Shown here: positions 23,701 to 33,438 of the stretch, one piece after another | Layout of the letters: every line of letters begins with the position of its first letter | How positions within the stretch are numbered: the first letter of the stretch is position 1 | Origin: Epithemia pelagica | Taxonomy: Eukaryota; Bacillariophyta; Bacillariophyceae; Surirellales; Surirellaceae | Length of the DNA stretch: 64,000 bases | Assembly: GCA_946965045.2 (NCBI GenBank) | Contig: OX337228.1 | Span: 6,820,001-6,884,000 of the forward strand | Direction of reading: 5' to 3' | Translations under genes and position numbers: made by a program | The notes under the pieces: model-generated | Told to the model about the DNA's origin: nothing | Database searches by the model: none | What the model saw: the letters and a program-made list of their open reading frames with translations, nothing else

Positions 23701-23803
23701 AGCCCTGGCCGAACGGAACAAGGTCGATCTGAGTCATTGGAAACTGAATCGCATGCCGGATTGGGTCATGTCGTCGGGGAAACAAGCGACCGAAACCAGT
23801 TGA
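20759..23803 (+). CDS. Helical protein of unknown function, probably organellar (1014 aa); parent of several pseudogene copies
   Basis: Start chosen at ATG 20759; the resulting N-terminus is Arg/Ser-rich without acids for about 60 residues, typical of a mitochondrial presequence. A His/Ser-rich basic stretch follows (for example SHHHPHGRSSSRPSRSHQQ), then acidic linkers, then from about residue 430 a long run of amphipathic helices reminiscent of PPR/HEAT-type solenoids (LLDLALAALRGLHRIHQDRR, VQRLEQTLAVIAAVCEIS, QRAYEIVLNIICEEVG). I cannot assign a named family. The 3' half (22035 onward) is the source of four degenerate copies at 29.46, 32.2, 57.4 and 60.2 kb; this copy alone lacks frameshifts and deletions. 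Confidence 0.8.
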   Translation: MRVCLSQWHIRNRHVPQPRRRRPQVLQLDTVGWRACSSTRLTRRRHPTHYASLGLCSSSSEPRSIMDQQGDKRWFGSPVSLILPFEFGIRNFHGSAITPNQPKMPSIWVPAAYRGSPRSSSKSSSPKSHSHNHKSHHHPHGRSSSRPSRSHQQHGRGGGGSHGRHRPRVTRSQHHHKPQSHHQQHVKQSKAAAEAERRQKRNQQLKDHCIQVEQLAQTYQRQLLGDDSHDRVLQHSFAETEQETTDTNTTKTFVSSQSSSNEPNDPSFAELELRLTLLMESLHREMEPKPVDMNEETATNASSPQAQEEHFETSVSANEPTAGGTKETAESLQDGAIETEEVTEHQHAGPEEEAPLVNIPNIREIRQSEQKFRGVTRSLASIAATAARDCTTLSSSIQEESTANPTTAAESQQQANNNKTTVSPQLQLLDLALAALRGLHRIHQDRRAVMENTLVAQSLEQLHAEQDKDQGKPNSFWQTTVKGIVNFLTGRGQKEEEEADSESKPDDNPKNSQSDAEIHEYTKVEQSTTLNVLRPMLFSFARLLQAQQPHRRNPVRQELDSPCPEYCREVSERFIELLDIVSKQDPTFSILDASQTEKVLQFLCLGGTLNSAEWCQHLYMARKDDKPPGRGKRDEVVDEDGEKIVWRAYVQVAKNKDCPMTERQEAVRKLKRLFMDRWNKNYPFSKVQRLEQTLAVIAAVCEISDQGLEEEFQQFVVTVVRRFWGKDFYEGFRKTLEEAKDLKKYLNGRDPALIDSLAGAYACHDLTTSQKLMEVLLDVKSLRISAETTDRYIEQLLRHYYDTPKSDRNSVSDVEFVMALLDSSMSKSESLTSTSQHTFSMISTLLTLISPPQVGQHFTTWLAHLELRTLIGGGDVQVKGADYKRVLWAYWQEAKQKGETPPEELYWSKKAWDLLVKMDSLTTPLLMNATEVRRSKGGRLKMLYDIDDQPSQRAYEIVLNIICEEVGSNVEPATLLFLKVLALAERNKVDLSHWKLNRMPDWVMSSGKQATETS

Positions 23804-23910
23804 TAGACCCCGATCCGACAGACTGGATCCGGTGGAAGAAAAAGAAGAAGTTATGTAGATTCAGCGCCGGCGTCCCTGTCGTGACCTAGGATGCCAATCC
23901 CAATCACGGC

Positions 23911-24255
23911 TTGTGGGGATGGCTCAGTTTTGCTCGCATGGATCGGTTGCCTCTCGAACTGGTCTTGGTCCTCTTGTGCAATGTGGGCGGCGTCATGAGT
24001 TATGCCCATTGTTTGCAGTATTTGGATCCGTTGGTCATTGCCGTGGCCGCGCTCATGGAACCCGTGGTGGCCGAAGTCTTGGCCAGTCTCGCCCATGTGA
24101 GTCCCTGGCCTGGACTCACGGGATGGACCGGCAATCTCCTTGTCACCACACACTGGTCTGGCACAGCAATACGCATCAACCACCAAAACAACCATTACAA
24201 CCACCCAACAAATCACCATCATCACCATCACCTCACACGAAAACGAAAAAAATGA
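23911..24255 (+). pseudogene. Fragment of an EamA/DMT-type transporter
   Basis: The frame contains LCNVGGVMSYAHCLQYLDP followed by VIAVAALMEPVVAEVLASL, matching the last two helices of drug/metabolite (EamA) transporters, where the A-(x)n-EP-V motif is typical. No upstream transmembrane exons were found, and the frame degrades into a His/Asn repeat after 24180. It could be a last exon of a gene whose other exons I cannot see, but isolation within repeats favours a remnant. Confidence 0.4.
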
Positions 24256-24696
24256 CGACCACTATCCACACTAACAACGACAACGATATGGACCACACAC
24301 CACTTAGAACAAGAAGAAGAAGAGAGGGTGAATCTTGAAGAATGACGACGGCCACCACATTTTCCTCGCGACGACCGAGCCGTAGTACTTCTAATAGCAA
24401 CAAGAGGACAAATCATTCCACCACCACCACTTCTCTCCATGGCGACGGCCGAGTCGTAAAAAGATGACAATGGGGATTGCAACCTTGGAACCACACCACC
24501 GCAAGTCTCCAAATAGGTTTTCCTTGCACAAATTTCTTTTGGATCATCTCTTTGGTCCTCTCCTAGGTAACTCCTAACCCCAAGCCCTGATTTTTCCATC
24601 CAGAATCCAGACCACGACAACTCGGAACTAGGTAGAAGATAGATAGTCTCTATATTGCGTACAGCTCTTGGTGGAAAGCCCGCTCGCGACGTCAAC

Positions 24697-25020
24697 GCGG
24701 CTGTACATTGAACGGGTGAGGCGACAGGACGTCAATGGACGCCTGACAGGCACTATGGCACACCCCAGAGGCTTATCAGAGGAAACCCCAAACTCGTAAG
24801 TCGTCACCATCTGGACACGAGTGCCCAGGGTGAGTAGGCTAATCAAGAGGTAGCCCTAATCTCTAAATACATATGAACGGGGGCGGCGACAGGACATCAA
24901 TGGATGCCTGTCAGGCAACTATGGCACATCCACACCCCATGTATTCCCCACCATCTGGACACGAGTGCCCAGGGTGAGTAGGCTAATCAAGAGGTAGCCC
25001 TAATCTCTTGGAGTACATAC
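24697..25020. repeat. Imperfect direct repeat, two units
   Basis: Unit 1 (24705-24865) and unit 2 (24878-25010) share 'gcgacaggac.tcaatgga.gcctg', 'ctatggcac' and a long common end covering 'ccatctggacacgagtgccc' through 'gaggtagccctaatctct'. The second unit supplies the last codons of the minus-strand frame next to it. Confidence 0.8.
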
Positions 25021-25892
25021 AATTTGAACGGAGGACGAGGCGACCGACTTCCATTGGCCGAAGAGGAGGCATAGGATGCCATGGAGGATCTTCTGTGTCT
25101 TGTTGTTGATGGTGGTGGTGGTTGTGCTTTGTTTCTCTGTGGTCCCTTGTCTTGTGGATGTTCTTGTTGTTGTTGCCGATGCATCCGGGAAGAGGAACTA
25201 CACGAAGACGATCGTCGTCGTCGTGCAGGATTCTCACGAGTCATGGCTGCTACCGGATCTTTGTGTTCTTCTGGTGGTTGGTCTTGTGGAGGAGTATAAG
25301 GATAGGAGTGTCCCTCGCTTGGGGGCTCCCTTTCACGCTCCTCTTGCTGGAGAACTTCGTCCTGTCTTTGCTGGTACTGTAGGTATTGTTGTTGTTCCTC
25401 CCACGACGAGGGAAGTGGTGTTTCAATCAAAATTACCGGAGGAGGAATGACGCCATTGTGACTGGAGCTTCGCACGGGAGGAATTCGTTCGGCTGGTTCG
25501 ACAATTCTCAAGGCCTGTGGCACTCCTGCTCCTGCAGCTGCTCCAAAAGATCCCCTGGACCGTCTCAGGGGAGCAGTGGGACCGTTGGGTTGCTGTTGTT
25601 GTTGCTGCTGCGCATGTTGCAGTTGTGATTTGGAGGAGACGCGCCGTTTGAGACGGTGATACTTGTTGGGAGCCTTGAGATTGCTCGCATACCAGACCGA
25701 GGGTACATCTGCTTCATCTTGCTCGGTGGGCTTTTTCTTGTTATTGTCGTTGTGGTTGTCGTTTTCGGAAGGAATAAGGACCACCTCGGTTGTAGTAGTA
25801 CCAACAATGTTTGTGGCAGCGGTCGTGGGAGCCGTCATTGTGGTTCGGGGCGCAGGATCCCTGGTGCTGTTATTGGCCGTGTTTCTCACCAT
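24987..25892 (-). CDS. Low-complexity hypothetical protein (301 aa)
   Basis: Starts at ATG 25892, the first in the frame. Gln-, Pro-, Ser- and Arg-rich throughout, with short poly-Gln runs (SQLQHAQQQQQQQP, MHRQQQQEHPQ) and RRRRSSSCSSSSR; one less biased patch is VWYASNLKAPNKYHRLKRRV. The last dozen residues and the stop are encoded by the neighbouring direct repeat, which suggests the original 3' end was replaced. I do not recognise a family. It may be a real disordered protein or a remnant. Confidence 0.45.
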   Translation of the reverse strand: MVRNTANNSTRDPAPRTTMTAPTTAATNIVGTTTTEVVLIPSENDNHNDNNKKKPTEQDEADVPSVWYASNLKAPNKYHRLKRRVSSKSQLQHAQQQQQQQPNGPTAPLRRSRGSFGAAAGAGVPQALRIVEPAERIPPVRSSSHNGVIPPPVILIETPLPSSWEEQQQYLQYQQRQDEVLQQEEREREPPSEGHSYPYTPPQDQPPEEHKDPVAAMTRENPARRRRSSSCSSSSRMHRQQQQEHPQDKGPQRNKAQPPPPSTTRHRRSSMASYASSSANGSRSPRPPFKLYVLQEIRATS

Positions 25893-27783
25893 TCTGTAAA
25901 GGATGTAGTCCAAAAATTAGGGGAAGAGGAGGATGAAGAGACTCGAATCACTCTTGTTCCCTAGAGCAGACTCGTTGTTTCTTATGGATCCATATGTACA
26001 TACAGCAGATAGAAAAGAGTTGCGTAGTGTCTCATTTTTCTCAATGCTGTTTCGGCTCATCCATTTCATCAGTTGAGAGTAGACTATAGTTCACGGCGCA
26101 TCTAAGGTAGGATGTTGTGCGCCTATTTGTCTCTCTCAACGCGTCCTCTGGACTTGAGTAGTTAGAGAAAAATGGATGGGATGCGCACCATGGTTATGTA
26201 CAGAAAAAATGGCTTGCCTTGGTGCATATGATTCCGCTCATGCGTTGAAGCGTTACAGTGGCGCACTGGGTCTTGCATGGAGCATGACCAACGTCTTTTT
26301 GGTGGTTCAACGGATGAGATGGGGGATTTCGTGTTTGCACGTTGTTGGGTGTGTCGGTAGTTTGTCTGTCTATACTGACTTGATGCGAGACCAAAGGAAC
26401 AAGTCACTTGACATTATAGTAGTAGAGCGACGAACCAAAGGATGATGAGTGTTTGTGGTTGCGCTGTCTAGTTTGTGAGACGAAAGGAACAAGTCTCTGT
26501 ACTATTAGATGCTATAGGAGAAGTAGGAACTACGAACCGACCACGGTTTTACGCTCAACGAGTTGCTATGTGGATGATTACTGGGATTGTTAGTCTCTCT
26601 CAAAGGGAGACCACACAAAGAGGGAATCGCCTTTCACGCATGCGTCCAAGTCCAAGGGGATGGCGACGGGAAAGAACGTCTCCGCTTGAACGAACGGTAG
26701 TGTATGTCTGTATGTATGCCCCCTTTTCCCGAGAAGTGTCGCCTGGCGTTCCAGATCCGTTGGCCTATTAGTTGATAGTTTCGAAATTGGCGTTCAGGAT
26801 CCGCTGGCTTTATTTGATAGAAAACAATTCGGAAGCTCTGCGTTGAGAATCCGTCTACTTGCTATCTTATGTGCGTCTTACGTCTAAGTACTTCTGTCAC
26901 TCCTGTACTCACATAGAAAGCATTTGGTCTTTGTCGTGTACGAGTACGAAAACATAAAACATCCGTTGGTTTCATGTGCATGGCGCAGATTTCCGAATGG
27001 CGCACCGCTTGTGGAACGAGTGGGGTTGCAGAACACAATAGCGACGTCTTGAAGCATTGGTTGTCGACCTATCGTCGGTATGAACTCAAGAGAATGCTCC
27101 CGATGGTCACAGGTGGATCGAGATCCATCTGAATGGTCTTCAAAGATGGTTTTCTCGATCCTCATCATCCTCAGATTTCCCTCCTTTCCATGGTCATGAC
27201 CATTGCCGACGCAACCATGGACCAGAGAACCATGGAGACCTCGCTATCCCCCGAGAGATGACCAGGAACACGCACAGAATCATGAAAGAGATATCCAGTA
27301 AACTCGAAATCTGCCCAGCGCATTCGCCTGCTGGATGAACGCGACAATGTACTCGCCAAGACAAGTCATGGCCAGAAAAAAGAACACAATGAAAGGAGTC
27401 TTGTGCCACTGTAACTTTAAAATCTCGACCAACAAGACCACCGATTTCTTTCCAGAGAGGAAAAACTGAAACGCGAAACTTCCAGGGCCTCTCTTTAGAC
27501 ACCAATCATCCAACCAGTGACAATGAACATGTGGTTTCGTCGTCGCCTGACAACGATTCCCCTCTCGAGCCTCAACAACCGTGTCGAATGCAGCGAGTGC
27601 ACCACTGCCACAAGTACTACCAGTGTCTTTGGATAATGCAGCCTTGCATGACATGTTTGGTATTCCAAGCCCACCATCTGCAGACAGCCCGTCTTACGAG
27701 AACGACGAACAATCACACTGTACAAAGAGTACATGGAAATATAAGATCGTTCTGTGGCAACCAGGGCTAAGCAAAAGGCAATC
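25893..27783. other. Gene-poor, repeat-containing stretch
   Basis: About 1.9 kb in which I find no convincing gene. Short decayed repeats are present: 'accaaaggaacaagtc' variants near 26391 and 26475, and a 'cgttc.g.atccg.tgg' word repeated near 26750, 26795 and 26845. A diverged copy of the 28.1 kb repeat is at 26893-27010. A frame at 27500-27780 has some coding feel (PPSADSPSYENDEQ) but no start or homology. Confidence 0.45.
26893..27010 (+). repeat. Dispersed direct repeat, copy 1
   Basis: Shares long stretches with 28077-28195, including 'gtgtacgagtac', 'atccgttggtttcatgtgca' and 'atttccaaatgg' versus 'atttccgaatgg'. Diverged by small indels. Confidence 0.75.
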
Positions 27784-28216
27784 ATGAACGACCAGCTAGC
27801 TACTCTTCTCGCCTACCTGAAGCAACAAGGTAAATTCCTGTTTGTAACAATGAACCAATGCCATTGGTCTAGTATTCTCATGTTCTCTCTCTTGCGCAGA
27901 CTCCGTCATTCCCACTCAGTACCTGGAGTTTGATTCTACCATTGCCTCTTGCGGCGCTCTCTCTTCGTCCCACTACAACAAGACGAAGAGGAGAATCATT
28001 CTTCTGCGGCTGCACCAAACCACGCCCCCAGGAGCCCTTGCAACTACCACGACCACCACTGGGAACGTCTTCTTTCACTCTTGTACTAAGATTGAAAGCA
28101 TTATTTGGTCTTTCTTGTGTACGAGTACACTATACGAAAAGATCCGTTGGTTTCATGTGCATGTGGCGTCGGATGAAAATTTCCAAATGGTTCATAGCCG
28201 ACGCGGTCTCTTTTGA
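27784..28216 (+). CDS. Possible small two-exon gene (120 aa), weak
   Basis: ATG 27784 opens [22 protein letters not shown] donor after 27829 and a TTGCGCAG acceptor before 27900 give an in-phase second exon ([14 protein letters not shown]) ending at TGA 28216. The C-terminal third lies inside the dispersed repeat, so any real protein has been altered there. No family recognised. It may be a remnant. Confidence 0.22.
28077..28195 (+). repeat. Dispersed direct repeat, copy 2
   Basis: Partner of 26893-27010 (see that entry). Its right end abuts a cyclophilin remnant. Confidence 0.75.
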
Positions 28217-28466
28217 GCATATGGCCAATTCCGGTCCAGGCACGAATTTTGTCACCACCACCGCCACGCCGCATTTGGATGGCAAACATGTCGTGTTTGG
28301 GCATGTCGTCGAGGGCATGGAAATTGTTCAGGTGATTGAAACGACCAAAACGGGCGATTCGGACATACCTGTTGTCAATGTCGTGATTTCAGACTGTGGA
28401 CAATTGCCCGCCGACTATACACCACCATCCTCCTCCAACACGACGATAATGACGACGACGACTTAG
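28190..28466 (+). pseudogene. Cyclophilin (peptidyl-prolyl isomerase) C-terminal remnant
   Basis: The frame reads [10 protein letters not shown] then [22 protein letters not shown] and [11 protein letters not shown], the C-terminal half of a cyclophilin. The conserved GSQFF between GTN and the TT of FITT is missing, removing an active-site Phe, and no N-terminal half (FHRVI region) is present upstream; the left edge is the dispersed repeat. A dead fragment, not a gene. Confidence 0.75.
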
Positions 28467-28648
28467 AGAGAGTTGCGTTGTTGTTGGGGCCGTGTGCTTG
28501 TCCCACAGATCAGATGTGGAGGGAGACGAACACAACCCTACTCGTAGTAGTAGAGACATTGTGTAGTTGAGCTCACAAGTCTTGCAACTTGCAGCATGCA
28601 ACAACGACCTTTGTTAACCAAACGCAACAACCACAACACACTACTACC

Positions 28649-29463
28649 ATGTCTTCCTCTTCGTCTCCGGCTCGCAAAAAGGCTCGTACGCCCGTGTCTA
28701 CGGCCGGTCGTTCCGTCGTGGATTTTGTGGACGATTCCGAATTGCGCGAGGCCCTGCAAACGGTTACGCCGCAAGGCATTGCCACCAACGATTGGATTTT
28801 GCCCGTCTCTATTCCTGAAGCCCAAGATCAAACGGTTGAAGGCGAATTGGCCCGATTGCGGACTTTGCAATCCTACTTGTTGTTGCATGCCAGACATGAC
28901 GGGCACGCAAGAAGAAGCCGCCTGTTGTGCCGGACCCGTCGAATGTTCCAAGGCGATCCTCTTTAATATGGGCCTGCTTCATTATCAGATTGATGTCGAC
29001 CCGATACGGCCCTGCAATTCTTTCGCTTGACCGCGTCCGTGTCGCACAAGTTTTCGCCTCTCAATTTTGCCCCCGTGGATTTGTGTTCGGTCAACAACAT
29101 GGCCCAAATTCATTTGTGGTTGCGCAAACCCGAAAAGGCCCTTTCCATGCTCCAAGAAACCCTCAAGCGCGGCAATGCCACACTGGCCGTCCTCTACGAG
29201 TCCATTGAACAAAAACAAGAGCAGCAACAACAGTCGACTGCGACAACATGAGCAACAGTCGACTACGACAACATGAGCAACAACAGCAGCGTCTCAAGCC
29301 AGTGCGGATGCGACCAACAAGAATGGTCTCAAGTCAAAAGGAACAAGCAATAAAGCCAAGAGTGAAGAAGAGGAAGACGCGGAAACCCTGGCGCAATTAA
29401 TGGTAGAAGAGGACAATGACGAGGCGGCTCGCAAGACATGGCGATTGCGACGCAAGTTGGCGC
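28649..29463 (+). pseudogene. Frameshifted helical-repeat (TPR-like) protein remnant
   Basis: Begins at an ATG with a Ser-rich basic leader (SSSSSPARKKARTP) and a plausible folded stretch (VDFVDDSELREALQTVTPQG). It then loses frame near 28890; the sequence resumes in a second frame (EEAACCAGPVECSKAILFNM) and a third (SPLNFAPVDLCSVNNMAQIH, then KPEKALSMLQETL), which are TPR-like helices. A further piece after a short CAA repeat (KSEEEEDAETLAQLMVEEDN) stops abruptly at 29463, where sequence of the 1014-residue gene begins. At least two frameshifts make it non-functional. Confidence 0.65.
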
Positions 29464-29935
29464 AGGGCAGTCGTGGAAAACACTCTGGTGGCACAATCCC
29501 TGGAGCAACTTCATGCGGAACAAGACAAGGATCAGGGCAAACCAAACAGCTTTTGGCAAACAACCGTCAAGGGCATTGTCAACTTTTTGACCGGTCGTGC
29601 ACAAAAAGAAGAAGAAGAAGAAGCAGACTCTGAATCGAAACCAGACGACAATCCGAAAAACTCCAAATCGGATACGGCGATTCACGAGTATACCAAAGTG
29701 GGACAATCCACCACTCTCAACGTGTTGCGACCCGCTCTTTTCGGTTGCCCGTTTGCTCCAAGCTCAACAACCACATCGTCGTAATCTTCTCCGACAGGAA
29801 TTGGATTCACCTTGCCCAGAATATTGTCGAGAGGTTTCGGAAAAAGAAGGGTCGCGCTGGTGTAGGGAAGGCAAGAAAGCTCACAAAGAAGCACATGAAG
29901 TAGCTCCAACCACTTAAACAGCAATTACCATTTAT
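29464..29935 (+). pseudogene. Truncated copy A of the 1014-aa gene (copy 1)
   Basis: Matches about 22096-22470 of the parent (RRAVMENTLVAQSLEQLHAE frame), then switches at 'gaggtttcgg' to an unrelated basic C-terminal tail (RKKKGRAGVGKARKLTKK, stop at 29903). A small deletion near 29735 shifts the frame. Left end is fused to another remnant at 29463. Confidence 0.8.
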
Positions 29936-30042
29936 CCTCTCTGATTGTAGACTATACTCCTAGGAATCACTAGTCAGCAATGTTGTCGTGCATGTTCAAA
30001 TGTTCCACTTGCTATTGTTACCGCTACATGTTATATAGAAAC

Positions 30043-30420
30043 ATTTTAGGATTCAGCGGGTAGGGAAGCGGAGGAATCAATGGATTCTCCAGGGGCAACT
30101 ATGGCACTCTTCCCCAATGGCAACCGACACACCAACAAGGACATCTCCGACAAGGACTCTAGCTAGACTCAGCTGATGTAGGAGTAGGAAGTTATTCACA
30201 AATACAGCGGGTAGGGAAGCCCGGAGGAATCAATGGATTCTCCAGGGGCAACTATGGCACTCTTCCCCAATGGCACAGAGACCGAAGTCTCCATGCCATA
30301 TGCCATACCTGATGACACAAGGACAAAGTCCTCGTGCCACCAGGGTTTTGTGATAACACCGACAACCGACACACCAACAAGACAAGGACTCTAGCTAGAT
30401 AGACTCAGCTTAAGTAGAAT
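30043..30420. repeat. Imperfect repeat pair (copy 1)
   Basis: Two units (about 30047-30180 and 30206-30410) each start 'cagcgggtagggaagc', contain 'ggcaactatggcac' and end 'ggactctagctaga'. The second carries an extra ~70 bp with two short inverted words (gaccgaagtctcc; acaaggacaaagtcc). No gene lies between 29936 and 30609. Confidence 0.85.
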
Positions 30421-30609
30421 TTAGGAATCTGTAGAAACAGAAGAAGGGGTAGAGTGAGTTAGGATGAGTAGGAAAGATTCATTACCGACACGACGACCGT
30501 GCGCACGTACCACTGGCAACCGACAACCGACAAGTTATTTTTCTTTCTTTTTCTGTTTTTTTTATTTTTTTCTTTTTCTGGGTTTTTTGGATTTTTTTCA
30601 ACAGCACCA

Positions 30610-31386
30610 CTACAAGTAGCCGAACCCCGTACCCGCGGACAAAAGACGAGCGGATCGTCGAACGTGCACCATTCGGCGTCCCTTTTTGGAGTAGGCAACA
30701 ACAAGGATCCTGCCCAAACGCGGCGAGTCCTCGGGGCCGGAGGAACTCTCGATCACGCTTTGGGGGGCATTCTCATCGATTTGAGGCGAGGTATCTTTTC
30801 GGGTGGGGGTGGGGGGAGGAGGGGTGGCGACAATGGAAGAAGGGGTAGGATTTCGAGGGGGTGAGTCGTGCCCCAAAGTGATCTCGTCGTCGTCGGGGAT
30901 GAGCGCGGATTCGGGCTCATGACGGTCGACTGGAACCTCGTCGTCCTCGAGATCCTCTGCGAGTGCGAGAGGAGGGCAGTCCAAGTCAGCGTCGAACTCG
31001 CAAGGCAGAACAGCAACAGTGTCGACGTCGACCTCCTCCTCGCGATCGCGAATCTCGATCTCTCCATCTTCCTGCCGACCATTCTCGCAGCTCTTCGCAG
31101 CAAGCTTTGCTTCGGCAATGGCCAGCTGTTGTTGAAGCTGAGCTTTGTCGTGTCGAAGCTGTCGAAGCTCCGCATGTTCGTGTCGAAGCTCCGCAGTTTC
31201 GCTACTTGTAGTACGACTTTTCTTGCTGAAAATGACCCGAAACAGGTGTTGGACGATAAGTTTCGCCTCATCGAGGACATCAGCGACACCGTAACACAGT
31301 ATGAGAACCACAAAAGGAGCAACTAACTGAGCCCATTCGGAGCTGATCATCTTTTCGTAACAGTAATCACAATCACACATCATCAT
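30610..31386 (-). CDS. Membrane-anchored coiled-coil acidic protein (258 aa), duplicate 1
   Basis: Starts at a triple ATG (31386). Order of parts: a Cys-containing leader (CDCDYCYEKM), one hydrophobic segment (LVAPFVVLILCYGVADVL), a coiled coil built on RHEHAELRQLRHDKAQLQQQ, then a long acidic Pro-rich region (EEEVDVDTVAVLPCEFDADL, TPPPPTPTRKDTSP) and a basic end. This predicts a single-pass protein with a cytosolic acidic tail. The 58601-59410 copy is about 95% identical and differs by in-frame indels, so both frames stay open. No family recognised. Confidence 0.6.
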   Translation of the reverse strand: MMMCDCDYCYEKMISSEWAQLVAPFVVLILCYGVADVLDEAKLIVQHLFRVIFSKKSRTTSSETAELRHEHAELRQLRHDKAQLQQQLAIAEAKLAAKSCENGRQEDGEIEIRDREEEVDVDTVAVLPCEFDADLDCPPLALAEDLEDDEVPVDRHEPESALIPDDDEITLGHDSPPRNPTPSSIVATPPPPTPTRKDTSPQIDENAPQSVIESSSGPEDSPRLGRILVVAYSKKGRRMVHVRRSARLLSAGTGFGYL

Positions 31387-31501
31387 GGTCAATCGTATTT
31401 CGTTCGTATTTGTTTTTTGTGCGTGTTGGATTGTTGCGTGTTGTTGTTGTTGTTGGCGTTTCGTGTTGATTGGCGATCGGACCCTGGAGCTGCGAGGCAG
31501 C

Positions 31502-31640
31502 GGGGTCGGTTTAACACAGCGCAACAATCAACCGTCGGGGCAGTCTTGCACGCACCTCTACGGCAACAACACGTTCCTCGAGGGCAACGGAGTTCGGCGC
31601 AACAATCAACCGTCGGGTGCAGTTCCACAACAGAGGGGCA
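31502..31640 (+). repeat. Short direct repeat 'gcgcaacaatcaaccgtcgg'
   Basis: The 20-mer occurs at about 31520 and 31598, upstream of the duplicate-1 membrane ORF. Both copies are preserved in the second block near 59545 and 59622. Confidence 0.7.
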
Positions 31641-31741
31641 TCGTGACACGGTCGCAAGAATGGAGATGAAGAATTCCATTGCGGCAATCAAGGAAGACGC
31701 TCGTCGATGCTACATGAAAGGTGCTTCATGAAAGGTGCTAC

Positions 31742-32178
31742 ATGAAAGGTGACTACGGGGCTTCAATTCGCCATTATACCATGGTATTAGAATGCTATCC
31801 GAAAGCCCAGCTTGTATCCAATTGGGAGATTTGTTAGCAGTTCTCCATTCGAAACGAGCAGTCTCACTGTCAATGATTGGGTCTATTCGAAATGTCGGCC
31901 TGTGATTGCCGTGATGGCCTTAAGCACATTTCCAAAAACGGAGAGCATTTCTATAGAGATGGGGGCCACCGCTCGAAGTGAAACTCTTAACACGACATGG
32001 TCGGGCGCTTCTGAAGCAAGGTGACTTTGATGGTGCCTCCAAATCATTCGACGAAGCGATTTGCAAGGCGCAAGTTGCCATTGAAAAGAGTGCCGTGGTG
32101 CACTGTCGAGAGGACCATATGATTCGAGTCCTTTGTGCGAGATGGGGCTGTGTCGTCCAAACCAAAGCTTTCCCTTGA
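31742..32178 (+). pseudogene. Broken TPR-domain fragment (copy 1)
   Basis: Pieces in different frames read GDYGASIRHYTMVLECYP, then GDLLAVLHSKRAVSLSM, then HGRALLKQGDFDGASKSFDE, the spacing expected of TPR helices but interrupted by frameshifts. Junction with the following chimeric segment lies near 32165. Confidence 0.6.
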
Positions 32179-33410
32179 CGACGAACCACCTACCGAAAAC
32201 AGAGACGAACTCAAATGCAACTCTTGGATTTGGCACTGGCGGCTCTTCGAGGGTTGCATCGCATCCATCACGATCGTAGGGCAGTCATGGAAAACACTCT
32301 GGTGGCACAATCCCTGGAGCAACTTCATGCAGAACAAGACAAGGATCAGGGCAAACCAAACAGTTTTTGGCAAACAACCGTCCAGGGCATTGTCAACTTT
32401 TTGACCAGTCGTGCACAAAAAGAAGAAGAAGAAGCAGACTCTGAATCGAAACCAGACGACAATCCGAAAAACTCCAAATCGGATACGGCGATTCACGAGT
32501 ATACCAAAGTGGGACAATCCACCACTCTCAACGTGTTGCGACCCATGCTCTTTTCGTTTGCCCGTTTGCTCCAAGCTCAACAACCACATCGTCGTAATCC
32601 AGTCCGGCAGGAATTGGATTCACCTTGCCCGAATATTGTCGAGAGGCTTCGGAACGCTTTATCGAGCTCTTGGACATTGCACTCAAACAAGATCCCACCT
32701 TTACCATTTTGGATGCCTCGCAAACCGAAAAAGTCCTCCAGTTCCTCTGTCTGGGTGGTACCTTGAACAGTGCAAACATCTGCTCTGCCATTATTATGCG
32801 ACACACCCAAATCCGATCGAAACTCTGTCAGTGACGTGGAATTTGTCATGGCCTTGCTGGATTCGTCCATGTCCAAGTCGGAGTCATTAACCAGCACCTC
32901 GCAACATACGACGCTGCTCACCCTCATTTCTCCTCCGCAAGTGGGACAACACTTTACGACATGGCTGGCGCACTTGGAGCTGCGAACCCTGATTGGGGGC
33001 GGTGATGTACAAGTAAAAGGAGCCGACTTCAAACGTGTCCTATGGGCTTATTGGCAAGAAGCTAAGCAAAAAGGAGAAACGCCCCCAGAGGAACTATATT
33101 GGTCAAAGAAAGCATGGGATCTCTTGGTAAAAATGGACAGTCTTACCACTCCCCTGTTAATGAATGCCACCGAGGTTCGAAGGTCGAAATGCTGTACGAT
33201 ATCGATGATCCACCGTCACATCGCGCCTATGAGATTGTTTTGAACATTATCTGCGAAGAAATTGGTTCCAATGGCGAACCGGCAACACTGCTGTTTTTGA
33301 AAGTGCTTGCCCTGGCCGAACGGAACAAGGTCGATCGGAGTCATTGGAAACTGAATCGCATGCCGGATTGGGTCATGTCGTCGGGGAAACAAGGGACCGA
33401 AACCAGTTGA
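32165..33410 (+). pseudogene. Truncated copy B of the 1014-aa gene (copy 1)
   Basis: A short non-parental leader (SLDDEPPTENRDELK frame, 32165-32215) is joined to parent sequence from 22035. A one-base loss in CCTTGCCC(A)GAA breaks the frame near 32633. About 550 bp of the parent is missing after GGTLNSA, so the frame would jump to the region of RHYYDTPKSD. Further small deletions occur near 32910 and 33187. The stop context of the parent is kept at 33408-33410. Non-coding relic. Confidence 0.88.
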
Positions 33411-33438
33411 TAGACTTAAGAGAACCGTGCGCTACAGT

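Noticed and set aside
29416-29784. Open frame reading MENTLVAQSLEQL-type sequence as a gene
   Set aside because: It is a fragment of the 1014-residue gene joined to an unrelated remnant and ends by frameshift.
31385-31669. Plus-strand frame with a Cys/Trp-rich hydrophobic stretch, also at 59409-59693
   Set aside because: It is antisense to the start of the membrane ORF and made largely of a GTT repeat; both copies are open only because the block is duplicated.
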